A stretch of DNA of 64,000 nt from Luteimonas saliphila (GTDB taxonomy: Bacteria > Pseudomonadota > Gammaproteobacteria > Xanthomonadales > Xanthomonadaceae): NCBI RefSeq assembly GCF_016774335.1, contig NZ_JAETWA010000041.1, positions 1-64,000 of the forward strand, written 5' to 3'. Below, piece after piece: positions 17,146 through 26,415 of the stretch; positions within the stretch are counted from its first letter, which is position 1; each line of letters begins with the position of its first letter. A program made the translations under genes and the position numbers. Under the pieces are notes generated by a model. It ran no database searches. It had not been told where the DNA came from and saw only the letters and a program-made list of their open reading frames with translations.

Positions 17146-17907
17146 TCAGGGCAGGTAGTCGTCGTCTTCGTCGCCGTCGCGGCGCCAGTCGGCCAGCCGT
17201 GCGCGCAGCCGCACCGCGGCCTGGCCGTGGATCTGGCAGGCGCGCGACTCGCTCACGCCGAGCACCGCGCCGATCTCGCGCAGGTTGAGCTCCTGCTCGT
17301 AGTACAGCGACAGCACCAGGCGCTCGCGTTCGGGCAGGCCGTCGATGGCCTCGGCCAGCGCGTCGCGGAACGCGCCCTGCTCGAAGTCGCGTTCGGGGGT
17401 CGCGCCGCAATGACTGGCCAGCCGCGGCTCGCCGTCGTGTTCGTCCATGTGCGCATCCAGGCTCACCAGCTGGCCGCGCGCGGCGTTCTCGACCATGGCG
17501 TGGTATTCCTCCAGCGACACGCCCATCGCGGTCGCCACCTGTTGCGCGGTGGCGGCCTGGCCGGTGCTCTGTTCGATCGCGCGGGTGGCGGCGACGATGT
17601 CGCGGTAGCGGCGGTGGACCGAGCGCGGCACCCAGTCGCCGCGCCGGATCTCGTCGATCATGGCGCCGCGGATGCGGATCGAGGCGTAGGTCTCGAAGGC
17701 CGCGCCCTGGTCGGACTGGAAATTGCGCGCGGCGTCGATCAGGCCGAGCATGCCGGCCTGGATCAGGTCGTCGATCTCCACGCTCGCCGGCAGGCGCGCG
17801 GCGAGGTGGTGGGCGATGCGGCGCACCAGTTCGCCGTGCTTCTCGACGACTTCGGCGGCGCTGCCCTGCTGGTTGGCGCGGTATTGCGCGGTGGCGGTGG
17901 CGTTCAT
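17146..17907 (-). CDS. fliA: Flagellar sigma factor FliA (sigma-28)
   Basis: A 253-residue sigma-70-family factor. Region 2 has [16 protein letters not shown] and [19 protein letters not shown] central region 3 follows, and region 4 ends in the helix-turn-helix [20 protein letters not shown]. It directs late flagellar genes; nine candidate target promoters are in this window, and its anti-sigma FlgM is at 58380-58685. The ATG overlaps the flhG stop by four bases. The upstream in-frame extension lies inside flhG and is excluded. Confidence 0.97.
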   Translation of the reverse strand: MNATATAQYRANQQGSAAEVVEKHGELVRRIAHHLAARLPASVEIDDLIQAGMLGLIDAARNFQSDQGAAFETYASIRIRGAMIDEIRRGDWVPRSVHRRYRDIVAATRAIEQSTGQAATAQQVATAMGVSLEEYHAMVENAARGQLVSLDAHMDEHDGEPRLASHCGATPERDFEQGAFRDALAEAIDGLPERERLVLSLYYEQELNLREIGAVLGVSESRACQIHGQAAVRLRARLADWRRDGDEDDDYLP

Positions 17908-18806
17908 GCCGCAGCCCCCCGCAGGGCGCGCGCCGACGCCGGGGCGACCAGGCGTTCGAGGAAGAACTCGACGTGACCGCGCGCGCCGACCGGCGACTGC
18001 CATTGCCGCGAGCGACGGGCGATGTCGCGGAAGGCGATCGCCGACGGCGCCGACGGGAACGCGTCGACCACCGCCTCCTGGCGCTGCACCGCCCGGCGCA
18101 GCCACTCGTCGCGCGGGATCGCGCCGAGGTAGTTGAGCGTCACGTCGAGGAAGCGCGCGCTCACCCGCTGCAGCTTCTCGAACAGTTGCATGCCCTCGCG
18201 CTGGTCCTGCACCTGGTTGGCCAGCACCTGCACCCGGCTCAGCCCGCGCTCGCGGCTGAGCACCTTGATCAGGGCGTAGGCATCTGTGACCGAGGCCGGT
18301 TCGTCGCAGACCACCACGATCACGTCCTGCGCGGCCTGGCAGAAGGTCAGCACGCCGTCGGCGATGCCGGCGGCGTTGTCGACCACCATCGCGTCCAGGG
18401 CGAGGTCGAGCTGCGAGAACGCGTGCACCAGGCCCACGTGCTGGCTCGGCTGCAGCTCGGTCATGTGGCGCTTGCCCGAGGCCGCGGGCACCACCAGCAG
18501 GCCGTTGGCGCCTTCGATGATGGTGTCGCGCAGCTCGCAGCGGTCGGCGAACACGTCGGCTAGGGTGAAGCGCGGCGACAGGCCCAGCATCACGTCGACG
18601 TTGGCCAGGCCCAGGTCGGTGTCGAGCAGCAGCGTGCGCTGGCCGGCGTTGACTAGGGCGGTGGCGAGGTTGACCGAGACCGAGGTCTTGCCGACGCCGC
18701 CCTTGCCGCTGGCGACGGCGATCACCCGGACCGGGCCGGCGGGCGCGTCGGCGCCTTCCGGGCCGCTGAGCTGGGCGTGGGGCAGATGGGGGTCAGGCGA
18801 CTGCAT
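17904..18806 (-). CDS. flhG: MinD-like ATPase FlhG (FleN), flagellar number control
   Basis: A 300-residue P-loop ATPase. Walker A is SGKGGVGKTSVSVNLA near residues 36-51; LLLDTDLGLANVDVMLGL and VVDNAAGIAD mark the MinD-like core. In polar flagellates FlhG limits flagellar number and antagonises FleQ and FlhF. The start ATG at 18806 overlaps the end of flhF by 14 bases. The N-terminal 30 residues are Pro-rich without an obvious DQA-type FlhF-activating motif. Confidence 0.94.
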   Translation of the reverse strand: MQSPDPHLPHAQLSGPEGADAPAGPVRVIAVASGKGGVGKTSVSVNLATALVNAGQRTLLLDTDLGLANVDVMLGLSPRFTLADVFADRCELRDTIIEGANGLLVVPAASGKRHMTELQPSQHVGLVHAFSQLDLALDAMVVDNAAGIADGVLTFCQAAQDVIVVVCDEPASVTDAYALIKVLSRERGLSRVQVLANQVQDQREGMQLFEKLQRVSARFLDVTLNYLGAIPRDEWLRRAVQRQEAVVDAFPSAPSAIAFRDIARRSRQWQSPVGARGHVEFFLERLVAPASARALRGAAA

Positions 18807-20625
18807 GGCGATCCTCGGTGGCGAGGGGGTTATCGGCAGCACGGCGGGTTTTCTCCAGTGACTGGACGAGGCGGGTGGCATCGGCGGCGTCGAGGTCCGA
18901 CGGCACCTGCTGGCCCTGGGTGGTATAGGCAAGTCCCAGGCCATGGCGGGCCAGGACCGAGAGCGCCGAGCCGAGGCGGCCGGTTTCGTCGAGCTTGGTC
19001 AGCACCACGCCCTCCGGCTTGGCCGGGCGATAGCGGCGGATCACCTCGCCGAGGTCGTAGGGATGGGCATTGGCGGGCAGCACCAGCAGGCTGCGCACCT
19101 TGCGCGCGGCGCGCAGCCACAGGATCTGGCTGAACACGGCGCGGTCGCGCGGGGCGTGGCCGGTGGTGTCGACCAGCACCAGCGGGTAGTCGACCAGCTG
19201 GGCCAGGGTGTCCTGCAGGCGCTCGGGGCCCTCGGCCTCGCACACGGTGATGCCGAGGCGGCGGCCATGGGCCTGCAACTGTTCGCGCGCGCCGGCGCGT
19301 TCGCAGTCGGTGGTGACCAGGGCGACGTCGCGGGCGCGATGGCGGGCGGCGAAGCGCGCGGCGAGCTTGGCTGCCGTCGTCGTCTTGCCGGCGCCGGTCG
19401 GGCCGACCAGGGCGATCACGCCGCCGTCTTCCAGCGGTTCGCTGCGGTTGACGGTGATCATCCGCGCCAGGGTTTCGAACATCGGCCCGTGGATCGCGTC
19501 CAGCGGCAGCCGCGGGTCGATCTGCGCGGCTACTTCGCGCGCCAGCGATTCGTCGCAGCCGTAGCCGGCGAGCGCGTCGAGTACGGCCGCGCGCGCGGGC
19601 GAGCCGCGCAGGCGTTCGAGCGAGAGCTGCTCCATCTGCGTTTCCATCATCTGCCGCATCCGCGCCATCTCCTCGCGCATCGACACGATGGCGGGGTCGA
19701 GCTCGGGGCTGGCGACGGCCTGCAGGACGCGCGACGCGATGGCGTCGCGGGTGCGCTCGCCGTCGGTGTCGTCGGCCGGCGGGCGCGCTGCGTCCGGGCG
19801 TTGCGCGGCGATGGATTCGCGCGGCGCGCTGGCGGCGGCGTCCGTCACCGGCTCCGGGCGCAGCGGCATCGGGAAGTCCGGCATCAGGGGGCCGAAGTCC
19901 TCCGCTCCGTCTTCGCGGACGGGGCGGTCGGCCGGGTGGGCGGTGCCGGCCTGAGCAGGCGGTGCGAGGAAGGCGGTCGTGGCGGGCGCGACATCCGCGG
20001 CGACCGGCGCGGGTGCGGATGCTTCGGCGGGGGGCGCGGGCATCGGCGCGGCGTCGAGCGCGGCCATCATCGCCTCGAAGCGGCTCGGGGCCGGCTGTGG
20101 CGCGATCGGAGCAGGTACCGGCGCGGCAGGCGATGGGCGGGTGGCAGCCGGACCCAGTTGCCGTGCGGCCAGGGTGGGTGCCGGCGTGGCGGGTGTGGCG
20201 GGTGTCGCGGCGGCAGCCGGCGCCTGGGCAGCGGGTGCGGCGCCCGGCGTCGCGTCGGCAGCGCCACGGGTCAGTTCGGCCAGGGTCGGGGCGTCGCCGA
20301 TGCGGAACACGGCACGGGCGCGCGAGAGCAGGCTCTCGCGGGTCGAACCGTCGCTGGCGACCGGCGCCTGAGATGTGGAGGCGGCGCGCGCCGGCGCTGC
20401 GGTCGCCGCCGGGGGACGGGCAGGCGCGGCGGCGACCGCGGGGGCGGCTGCGCGCAGCGCCTGGGCCACGAGGGCCTCGTCGTAATCGGTGGCGGCGACC
20501 ACCTCGATGCCGGCGCCGTCGGCGCTGGCGCGGGTGGACAGGATCACGGCATCGGGTCCCTGTTCGTCGCGGACCATGCGCAGGGCGGTGCGCATGTCGG
20601 GAGCGGTGAAACGCTTGATTCGCAT
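18793..20625 (-). CDS. flhF: SRP-type GTPase FlhF, polar placement of the flagellum
   Basis: A 610-residue protein. The N-terminus (MRIKRFTAPDMRTALRMVRD) is the typical B domain. A very long Ala/Pro-rich, low-complexity region follows (about residues 75-290). The helical N domain and GTPase domain from about residue 390 have Walker A LVGPTGAGKTTTAAKLA, VDTTGHAPRDR and TKLDETGRLGSA. FlhF marks the pole for basal-body assembly. The linker makes it longer than enteric-type FlhF (about 400-450). A sigma-54 type promoter lies about 50 bases upstream, before a tandem REP array. Confidence 0.95.
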   Translation of the reverse strand: MRIKRFTAPDMRTALRMVRDEQGPDAVILSTRASADGAGIEVVAATDYDEALVAQALRAAAPAVAAAPARPPAATAAPARAASTSQAPVASDGSTRESLLSRARAVFRIGDAPTLAELTRGAADATPGAAPAAQAPAAAATPATPATPAPTLAARQLGPAATRPSPAAPVPAPIAPQPAPSRFEAMMAALDAAPMPAPPAEASAPAPVAADVAPATTAFLAPPAQAGTAHPADRPVREDGAEDFGPLMPDFPMPLRPEPVTDAAASAPRESIAAQRPDAARPPADDTDGERTRDAIASRVLQAVASPELDPAIVSMREEMARMRQMMETQMEQLSLERLRGSPARAAVLDALAGYGCDESLAREVAAQIDPRLPLDAIHGPMFETLARMITVNRSEPLEDGGVIALVGPTGAGKTTTAAKLAARFAARHRARDVALVTTDCERAGAREQLQAHGRRLGITVCEAEGPERLQDTLAQLVDYPLVLVDTTGHAPRDRAVFSQILWLRAARKVRSLLVLPANAHPYDLGEVIRRYRPAKPEGVVLTKLDETGRLGSALSVLARHGLGLAYTTQGQQVPSDLDAADATRLVQSLEKTRRAADNPLATEDRHAVA

Positions 20626-20673
20626 GGTGTTGGCCCGGATCGGGTAGCTGGCGGCAGGTGCCTGCCCCCGTCC

Positions 20674-20689
20674 TGCAAGACCCGGGCCT
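20674..20689 (-). promoter_or_regulatory. Sigma-54 promoter of flhF
   Basis: Minus-strand AGGCCCGGGTCTTGCA fits tGGCACG-N4-TTGCA with one change (CCCG for CACG); GG and GC have the required 10-base spacing. It is about 50 bases upstream of flhF and downstream of the REP array, so it can restart transcription after flhA. Confidence 0.7.
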
Positions 20690-20799
20690 GAACTCCCGGA
20701 CCGGCGCGTCGGAAGCTTGGCGCCGGGGGCGGGGCGTGGCTGTCGGGACGCTGACGCGTGGGACGCTGCCCGTGTCGGTCGCAATCGCCTCGGAGTCGC

Positions 20800-21249
20800 G
20801 TAGCCCGGATAAGGCCGCAGGCCGCATCCGGGGGCTCCCGGAGGTGACGCCCGATGGAACCTGGAGTCCGTCCCGGGTGCGCTGCGCTTACCCGGGCTAC
20901 GCGTGGGAGTCCGAGTCGCGTAGCCCGGATAAGGCCGCAGGCCGCATCCGGGGGCTCCCGGAGGTGACGCCCGATGGAACCTGAAGTCCGTCCCGGGTGC
21001 GCTGCGCTTACCCGGGCTACGCGTGGGTGTTCGAGCCGCGTAGCCCGGATAAGGCCGCAGGCGGCATCCGGGGGCTCCCGGAGGTGACGCCCGATGGCCG
21101 TCCCGGGTGCGCTGTGCTTACCCGGGCTACGCGTGGGTGTTCGAGCCGCGTAGCCCGGATAAGGCCGCAGGCCGCATCCGGGGCTCCGGGAGGTGACGCC
21201 CGATGGAAGGGGAGGTCCGTCCCGGGTGCGCTACGCTTACCCGGGCTAC
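20800..21249. repeat. Four-unit tandem REP array between flhA and flhF
   Basis: Four units start at 20800, 20920, 21040 and 21150. Each has GTAGCCCGGATAAGGCCGCA, then GGCGGCATCCGGGG or close variants, a spacer with CTCCCGGAGGTGACGCCCGA, and ends with CCCGGGTGCGCTGCGCTTA and CCCGGGCTAC. Periods shrink from 120 to about 100 bases through small spacer deletions. The remaining non-coding bases between flhF and flhA hold the flhF promoter. Confidence 0.92.
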
Positions 21250-21272
21250 GGCGCTTGCGGCGGGTGACGGCG

Positions 21273-23348
21273 TCAGCCCACCGCGCCCACCAGGCGCAGG
21301 CGCTTGTCTTCCGGCACCTCGGCGTAGGCGAGGACCGCGAGCGAGGGCACGCTGTGGCGGACCAGGCGCGCGACCGACGCGCGCACGCCGCCGGGCACCA
21401 GCAGCACCGCGGGTTCGCCGCGGCTCTCCTGGCGGGTGACGCAGTCGCCCAGGTTCTGATGCAGGCGTTCGGCGAGCCCGGGTTCGAGCGCGGCGCCCTG
21501 GCCGCTGGCCGAGTCCTGCAGCACGCGTTCGAGCGCCGGCGCCAGGGTGTACACCGGCAGCTCCGGCGCCATGCCGTTGAGTTCCTGCACGATGAAGCGG
21601 CCGAGGGCGACGCGGACCGCCGCCGTGAGCGCGGCCGGATCCTGGGTCTGGGCGCCGTGCTCGAGCAGGGTTTCCACGATCTGCCGCATCTGCCGCACCG
21701 GCACCCGGTCGGCCAGCAGCGACTGCAGCACCTTGACCACCACCGACAGCGGCAGCAGCTTGGGCACCAGGTCCTCGACCAGCTTGGGCACGCTGCGGCC
21801 GAGCGCGGTCAGCAGCTGCTGGACCTCGTCGTGGCCGAGCAGGTCGGCCGCGCGTTCGCGCACGACGTGGGACAGGTGGGTGGCCGCGACCGTGGCCGCG
21901 TCGACCACGGTGTAGCCCAGCGATTCGGCATGCGCGCGCTGGCCGGGCACGATCCAGACCGCGTCCAGGCCGAACGCTGGATCCTTGCCCGGGATGCCGT
22001 CGAGCGGACCGAACACCCGGCCGGGGTCGAGCGCCAGCTCGCGGTCGGGCACCAGTTCGCCGGTGGCGACCGGCACCCCGTGCACCAGCAGCCGGTATTG
22101 CCCGGGCGCGAGCTCCAAGTTGTCGCGCACGTGCACGGCGGGAATCAGGAAGCCCAGGTCCTGCGTGAGCTTGCGGCGCACGCCCTTGAGCCGCGCCAGC
22201 AGCTGGCCGCCCTGCGCCTGGTCGACCAGCGCGATCAGGCGGTAGCCGACTTCCAGCGCCAGCGGCTCCACCGGCCGGATCTCGTCCCAGCTCAGTTCGG
22301 CTGCCGCCGCCGCAGGGGCGTCGGCGCCCGGCCGGCTCGCCTCCTGCGTTTCGGCCTCGGCCGCGCGCCGGCGCAGCTTCCACGCCGCCCAGCCGAGGAT
22401 CGCCGACAGCACCAGGAACGGCAGGTTGGGCATGCCCGGGACGATGCCGATCAGGCCCATCAGTACCGCGGCCACGGTCAGCGCGCGCTGGTGGCCGAAG
22501 ACCTGCTTCGACACCGTCTCGCCCATCTCCTGCTCGCCGGTGGCGCGGGTGACCAGCATCGCGGTGGCGACCGCGATCAGCAGCGCCGGCAGCTGCGCCA
22601 CCAGGCCGTCGCCGATCGCGAGCATGGTGTAGGTCTGGGCGGCGTCGGCGAAGGCCATGCCGTGCGACAGCATCCCGATCAGGATGCCGCCGACCAGGTT
22701 GATCGCCAGGATCAGGATGCCGGCGATGGCATCGCCGCGGACGAACTTGCTGGCGCCGTCCATCGAGCCGTAGAAGTCGGCTTCCTCGCGCACTTCCTGG
22801 CGCCGCGCCTTGGCGTCCTCGCGGCTCAGCAGGCCGGCGTTGAGGTCGGCGTCGATCGCCATCTGCTTGCCGGGCAGGGCGTCGAGGATGAAGCGCGCCG
22901 ACACTTCCGAGATGCGCCCGGCGCCCTTGGTGACGACCACGAAGTTGACGATGGTCAGGATCGCGAACACCACGATGCCGACCGCGTAGCTGCCGCCGAC
23001 GACGAACTGTCCGAAGGACTCGATGACGTGGCCGGCGGCGGCCTCGCCCTGGTGGCCGTGCAGCAGCACCACGCGGGTGGAGGCGACGTTCAGCGCCAGC
23101 CGCAGCAGCGTGACCATCAGCAGCACGCTGGGGAAGATCGAGAACTCGAGCGGCCGGCGCACGTAGACCACCGCCAGCATCACCACCAGCGACAACGCGA
23201 TGTTGATGGTGAACAGCGCGTCGAGCACGATCGGCGCCAGCGGCACGATCACCATCGCCAGGATCGCGATCACCACCACCGGGGTCGCGGCGCCGCGGCG
23301 CAGGCTGTCGAGGATCGCGCTGCCGCGACCCGGGCTGGCGCCGCTCAC
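21273..23348 (-). CDS. flhA: Flagellar export gate protein FlhA
   Basis: A 691-residue export apparatus protein. About eight membrane helices occupy residues 20-320, with the FHIPEP-family region around LLRLALNVASTR and the conserved cytoplasmic loop SEVSARFILDALPGKQMAID. The C-terminal cytoplasmic domain (about 350-691) docks chaperone-substrate complexes. The start overlaps flhB by four bases. It is the last gene of the fliL-to-flhA series before the REP array. Confidence 0.97.
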   Translation of the reverse strand: MSGASPGRGSAILDSLRRGAATPVVVIAILAMVIVPLAPIVLDALFTINIALSLVVMLAVVYVRRPLEFSIFPSVLLMVTLLRLALNVASTRVVLLHGHQGEAAAGHVIESFGQFVVGGSYAVGIVVFAILTIVNFVVVTKGAGRISEVSARFILDALPGKQMAIDADLNAGLLSREDAKARRQEVREEADFYGSMDGASKFVRGDAIAGILILAINLVGGILIGMLSHGMAFADAAQTYTMLAIGDGLVAQLPALLIAVATAMLVTRATGEQEMGETVSKQVFGHQRALTVAAVLMGLIGIVPGMPNLPFLVLSAILGWAAWKLRRRAAEAETQEASRPGADAPAAAAAELSWDEIRPVEPLALEVGYRLIALVDQAQGGQLLARLKGVRRKLTQDLGFLIPAVHVRDNLELAPGQYRLLVHGVPVATGELVPDRELALDPGRVFGPLDGIPGKDPAFGLDAVWIVPGQRAHAESLGYTVVDAATVAATHLSHVVRERAADLLGHDEVQQLLTALGRSVPKLVEDLVPKLLPLSVVVKVLQSLLADRVPVRQMRQIVETLLEHGAQTQDPAALTAAVRVALGRFIVQELNGMAPELPVYTLAPALERVLQDSASGQGAALEPGLAERLHQNLGDCVTRQESRGEPAVLLVPGGVRASVARLVRHSVPSLAVLAYAEVPEDKRLRLVGAVG

Positions 23349-24514
23349 GACGGACTTCCGTCGCGGTCGGCAGGGGCGCCGTCGACGGGGTCGGGCGCGC
23401 CGTCGGCGCCGACGTCGACCCCGGCCATTGCCGGCATCGGCCCGCGGCCCGGCACCCAGGCCCGCAGCTGGTACACGTAGGACAGCACTTGCGCGACGGC
23501 GGCGTAGAGCTTCACCGGGATTTCCTGGTCGACCTGCGCCTGCCTATACAAGGCCCGTGCCAGCGGCGGCGCCTCGACGATCGCGACCCGGTGCTTCTCG
23601 GCCAGCGCGCGGATCGCCAGCGCCATCTCGTCGACGCCCTTGGCGACCACGGTCGGCGCGCGCATGCCGGGCTGGTACTTCATCGCCACCGCGTAGTGGG
23701 TCGGGTTCATCACCACCACGTCGGCGCCGGGCACCGCCTCCATCATCCGCCGCTGCGACATCTGCCGCTGCACCTGGCGCACCCGCGCCTTGAGCTCGGG
23801 GTTGCCCTCGACCTGCTTGGCCTCGTCGCGAAGTTCCTGCTTGGTCATCTTCAGTTTGTTGCGGTGCTGGCGGTGTTGCCAGGGCACGTCGATCGCCGCC
23901 AGCAGGCCCAGCGATCCGACCATCGCCAGCAGCGCGGTCAGCGCGAGATCGACGCCGCCCGCGACCGCGGCCTCGAGCGAGGCCTGGGGCATCGACAACA
24001 GGGTCGAGAACGACCGCCACACGACCCATGCGCCGACCCCGCCGATCAGCGCCACGCGCATCAGCGACCGCAGCAGTTCGGCCAGGCTCTCGCTGCCGTA
24101 CAGGCGCGCCAGGCCCTTGGCCGGGCTCAGCCGGGCGAAGTCGGGCTTGAGCGACTTGCCGGCGAAGCGGAGCCCGCCCATCGCCATCGGCGCCAGCGCG
24201 CAGGCCAGCAGCGCCGCCAGCACCAGCGGCAGCAGCGGCAGCACCAGCCCGGCGAACAGCGAGCCGGCGTGCGGCAACAGCCGGTCGGGGGCGTCGAGCA
24301 GCGCCGGATCGATGGTCAGCGCGCCGCGCATCCAGTCGCGCGACGCGGCGCCGACGCTGCCGCCGGTGGCCTTCAGCGCCAGCACCGCGCAGCCGAGCAC
24401 GGCGACGTTGGCCAGTTCGCGCGAGCGCGGGACCTGGCCTTTCTCGCGCGCTTCGCGCAACCGTTTCTCGGTCGGCTGTTCGGTGCGGTCCTCCTTCTGG
24501 GTCTCCTCGCTCAT
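23345..24514 (-). CDS. flhB: Flagellar export switch protein FlhB
   Basis: A 389-residue inner-membrane protein. The N-terminus (DRTEQPTEKRLREAREKGQV) is typical, four membrane helices follow, and the cytoplasmic domain contains the autocleavage motif NPTH (VVVMNPTHYAVAMKY). Cleavage there switches export from rod/hook to filament substrates together with FliK. The C-terminal tail after WVPGRG is an extra Asp/Pro-rich extension. Six bases separate it from fliR. Confidence 0.97.
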   Translation of the reverse strand: MSEETQKEDRTEQPTEKRLREAREKGQVPRSRELANVAVLGCAVLALKATGGSVGAASRDWMRGALTIDPALLDAPDRLLPHAGSLFAGLVLPLLPLVLAALLACALAPMAMGGLRFAGKSLKPDFARLSPAKGLARLYGSESLAELLRSLMRVALIGGVGAWVVWRSFSTLLSMPQASLEAAVAGGVDLALTALLAMVGSLGLLAAIDVPWQHRQHRNKLKMTKQELRDEAKQVEGNPELKARVRQVQRQMSQRRMMEAVPGADVVVMNPTHYAVAMKYQPGMRAPTVVAKGVDEMALAIRALAEKHRVAIVEAPPLARALYRQAQVDQEIPVKLYAAVAQVLSYVYQLRAWVPGRGPMPAMAGVDVGADGAPDPVDGAPADRDGSPS

Positions 24515-24520
24515 GGTGCG

Positions 24521-25309
24521 TCAGCCGGTCAGCGCGCGCGCGGCGGCGAACGCGTCTTCGAACAGCGCCCGCACCGGCGACTCGAGTTCGCGCATCAGCA
24601 GCATCAGCAGCATCAGGCCGACCAGCAGCGACACCGGCAGGCCGATCGCCATCGGGTTGAGCTGCGAGGCGGCGCGCGCGAGCACGCCGAAGGCGATGTT
24701 GACCGCCAGCAGCGCCATCATCACCGGCAGCGCCAGCAGCGCGCCGGCGCGGATGCAGGCGCCGAAGAACGCAGGGACCGCGGCCAGCAGCGCCTGCACG
24801 TCCGGCAGCGCGGCGCCGATCGGCAGCCCGCCGTAGCTGTCGGCGAGCAGGGCGACCAGGGCGAGGTGGCCGTCGATGGCGAAGAACAGCAGCGCGAACG
24901 CCAGGTAGAACCACTGCGACAGCACCGGCGACGAGGCGCCGCTGAGCGGATCGGCCATGGTCGCGAACGACAGGCCCATGCCCTGGCTGACGAATTCCCC
25001 GGCCAGCTGCCCGGCCTCGAACGCCAGCCGCAGCATCAGTCCGATGGCGACGCCGACGGTGAACTCGCGCAGCACGCCGAGCGCGGTGGCCGCGTCCACG
25101 CCCATCGGCGGCGGCGGCGGCAGTACCGTCGACAGCGCCGCCGACAGCGCCAGGGTGGTGATCAGCCGCGCCCGCGCCGGGATGCCGCGACCGCCGATCA
25201 CCGGCAGCACCTGCAGCGCGGCACCGATGCGCAACGCGTACCAGAGCACGGTGGCGAGCATGCCGAACAGGTCGACCCCGGCCATCGACGCGAGCGAGAC
25301 GGTCTCCAA
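24521..25309 (-). CDS. fliR: Flagellar export protein FliR
   Basis: A hydrophobic protein of 262 residues with about six membrane helices. It has the family segment ALRIGAALQVLPVIGGRGIP and the repeated Leu/Met-rich helix near residues 215-240. It assembles with FliP and FliQ into the helical export channel. The listed start is TTG at 25309; an ATG at 25285 would give 254 residues beginning MAGVDLFGML and is equally plausible. Neither has a strong ribosome binding site. Confidence 0.93.
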   Translation of the reverse strand: METVSLASMAGVDLFGMLATVLWYALRIGAALQVLPVIGGRGIPARARLITTLALSAALSTVLPPPPPMGVDAATALGVLREFTVGVAIGLMLRLAFEAGQLAGEFVSQGMGLSFATMADPLSGASSPVLSQWFYLAFALLFFAIDGHLALVALLADSYGGLPIGAALPDVQALLAAVPAFFGACIRAGALLALPVMMALLAVNIAFGVLARAASQLNPMAIGLPVSLLVGLMLLMLLMRELESPVRALFEDAFAAARALTG

Positions 25310-25316
25310 CGCGGGT

Positions 25317-25586
25317 TCAGCCGATCAGATGCGGGATGCGGTGGAACAGTTCGGTGGTGAACGCGACCATGCGCCCGAGCAGGAAGTGCCCGGTGGTCGC
25401 CAGGACCGCGACCAGTCCCACCACCTTGACCACGAACGGGATGGTCGGCTCGTTGATCTGGGTGGCGGCCTGGATCACGCCGACCGTGACGCCGACCACC
25501 AGCACCGCGACCAGCGGCGGACCGCCGAGCACGAGCGCCATCTGCAGGCCGCGGGAAATCTCGCCGAGTGCGGTTTCGGGCGTCAT
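25317..25586 (-). CDS. fliQ: Flagellar export protein FliQ
   Basis: An 89-residue protein with two membrane helices, PPLVAVLVVGVTVGVIQAAT and FVVKVVGLVAVLATTGHFLL, and the family sequence QAATQINEPTIPF between them. It is part of the FliPQR export channel. It starts ten bases after fliP, in the usual fliPQR order. Confidence 0.96.
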   Translation of the reverse strand: MTPETALGEISRGLQMALVLGGPPLVAVLVVGVTVGVIQAATQINEPTIPFVVKVVGLVAVLATTGHFLLGRMVAFTTELFHRIPHLIG

Positions 25587-25596
25587 CGTGGCGGCC

Positions 25597-26415
25597 TCAG
25601 GCGGGGTTGAAGCTGGCGGCGAGCGAGCCGACGACGAGCACCCAGCCGTCGACCAGCACGAACAGCAGGATCTTGAACGGCGCCGAGATCAGCATCGGCG
25701 AGAGCATCATCATGCCCATCGACATCAGCACGCTCGCCACCACCAGGTCGATGATCACGAACGGGATGAAGATCAGGAACGCGATCTCGAACGCGGTCTT
25801 CAGTTCGCTGGTGAGGAACGAGGCGGCCAGCACCCCGAACGGCACGTCCTGCGGGGTCGCGTACGGGCCGGTCTGCGACAGGCCGGCGAAGGTCATCAGG
25901 TCGGTCTCGCGCACCTGCGCCAGCATGAAGCCGCGGAACGGTTCGGAGGTCGCGGCCCAGGCGGCGCGGAAGTCCATCGAGTCGTCGAGGTAGGGCGCGA
26001 TGCCGTTGGCCCAGGCCTCGTTGAACACCGGCATCATCACCATCGCGGTGAGGAACAGCGCCAGCGCCAGCAGCACCTGGTTGCTCGGGGTCTGGCCGGT
26101 GCCGAGCGCCTGCCGCAGCAGGCCGAGCACGATGATGATGCGGGTGAACGCGGTCAGCCCCAGCAGCGCGGCCGGCAGCAGGGTGATGCCGGTCATCAGC
26201 GCCAGCACCTGCAGCGGCATGCTCACCGGCTGGCCGCCGATGCTGCCGACGTCGACCGACGGCAGCGGCTGCGCCGGCGCGGTGGGCGCGGCCTGCGCGG
26301 AGGCGGTGGTCGGGACCAGCGCGGCCGCGGACAGGAGGCACGCGGCCAGCACCCAGGCGGGGAACGCGGCGCGGCAGGAGGCCGCTGCCCGGAGCAGGGC
26401 GCGCAGGAACGTCAT
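25597..26415 (-). CDS. fliP: Flagellar export protein FliP
   Basis: A 272-residue export-channel subunit. A cleavable signal peptide (residues 1-40, ending TTASAQA) is followed by membrane helices with the signature segments AFTRIIIVLGLLRQALGTGQ and FIPFVIIDLVVASVLMSMGM. The periplasmic segment in between is hydrophilic. The start overlaps fliO by four bases. Confidence 0.97.
   Translation of the reverse strand: MTFLRALLRAAASCRAAFPAWVLAACLLSAAALVPTTASAQAAPTAPAQPLPSVDVGSIGGQPVSMPLQVLALMTGITLLPAALLGLTAFTRIIIVLGLLRQALGTGQTPSNQVLLALALFLTAMVMMPVFNEAWANGIAPYLDDSMDFRAAWAATSEPFRGFMLAQVRETDLMTFAGLSQTGPYATPQDVPFGVLAASFLTSELKTAFEIAFLIFIPFVIIDLVVASVLMSMGMMMLSPMLISAPFKILLFVLVDGWVLVVGSLAASFNPA

Noticed and set aside
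20800..21249. CRISPR-like array
   Set aside because: Repeats are palindromic halves with long period and near-identical spacers, and no cas genes are present; it is a REP-type array.
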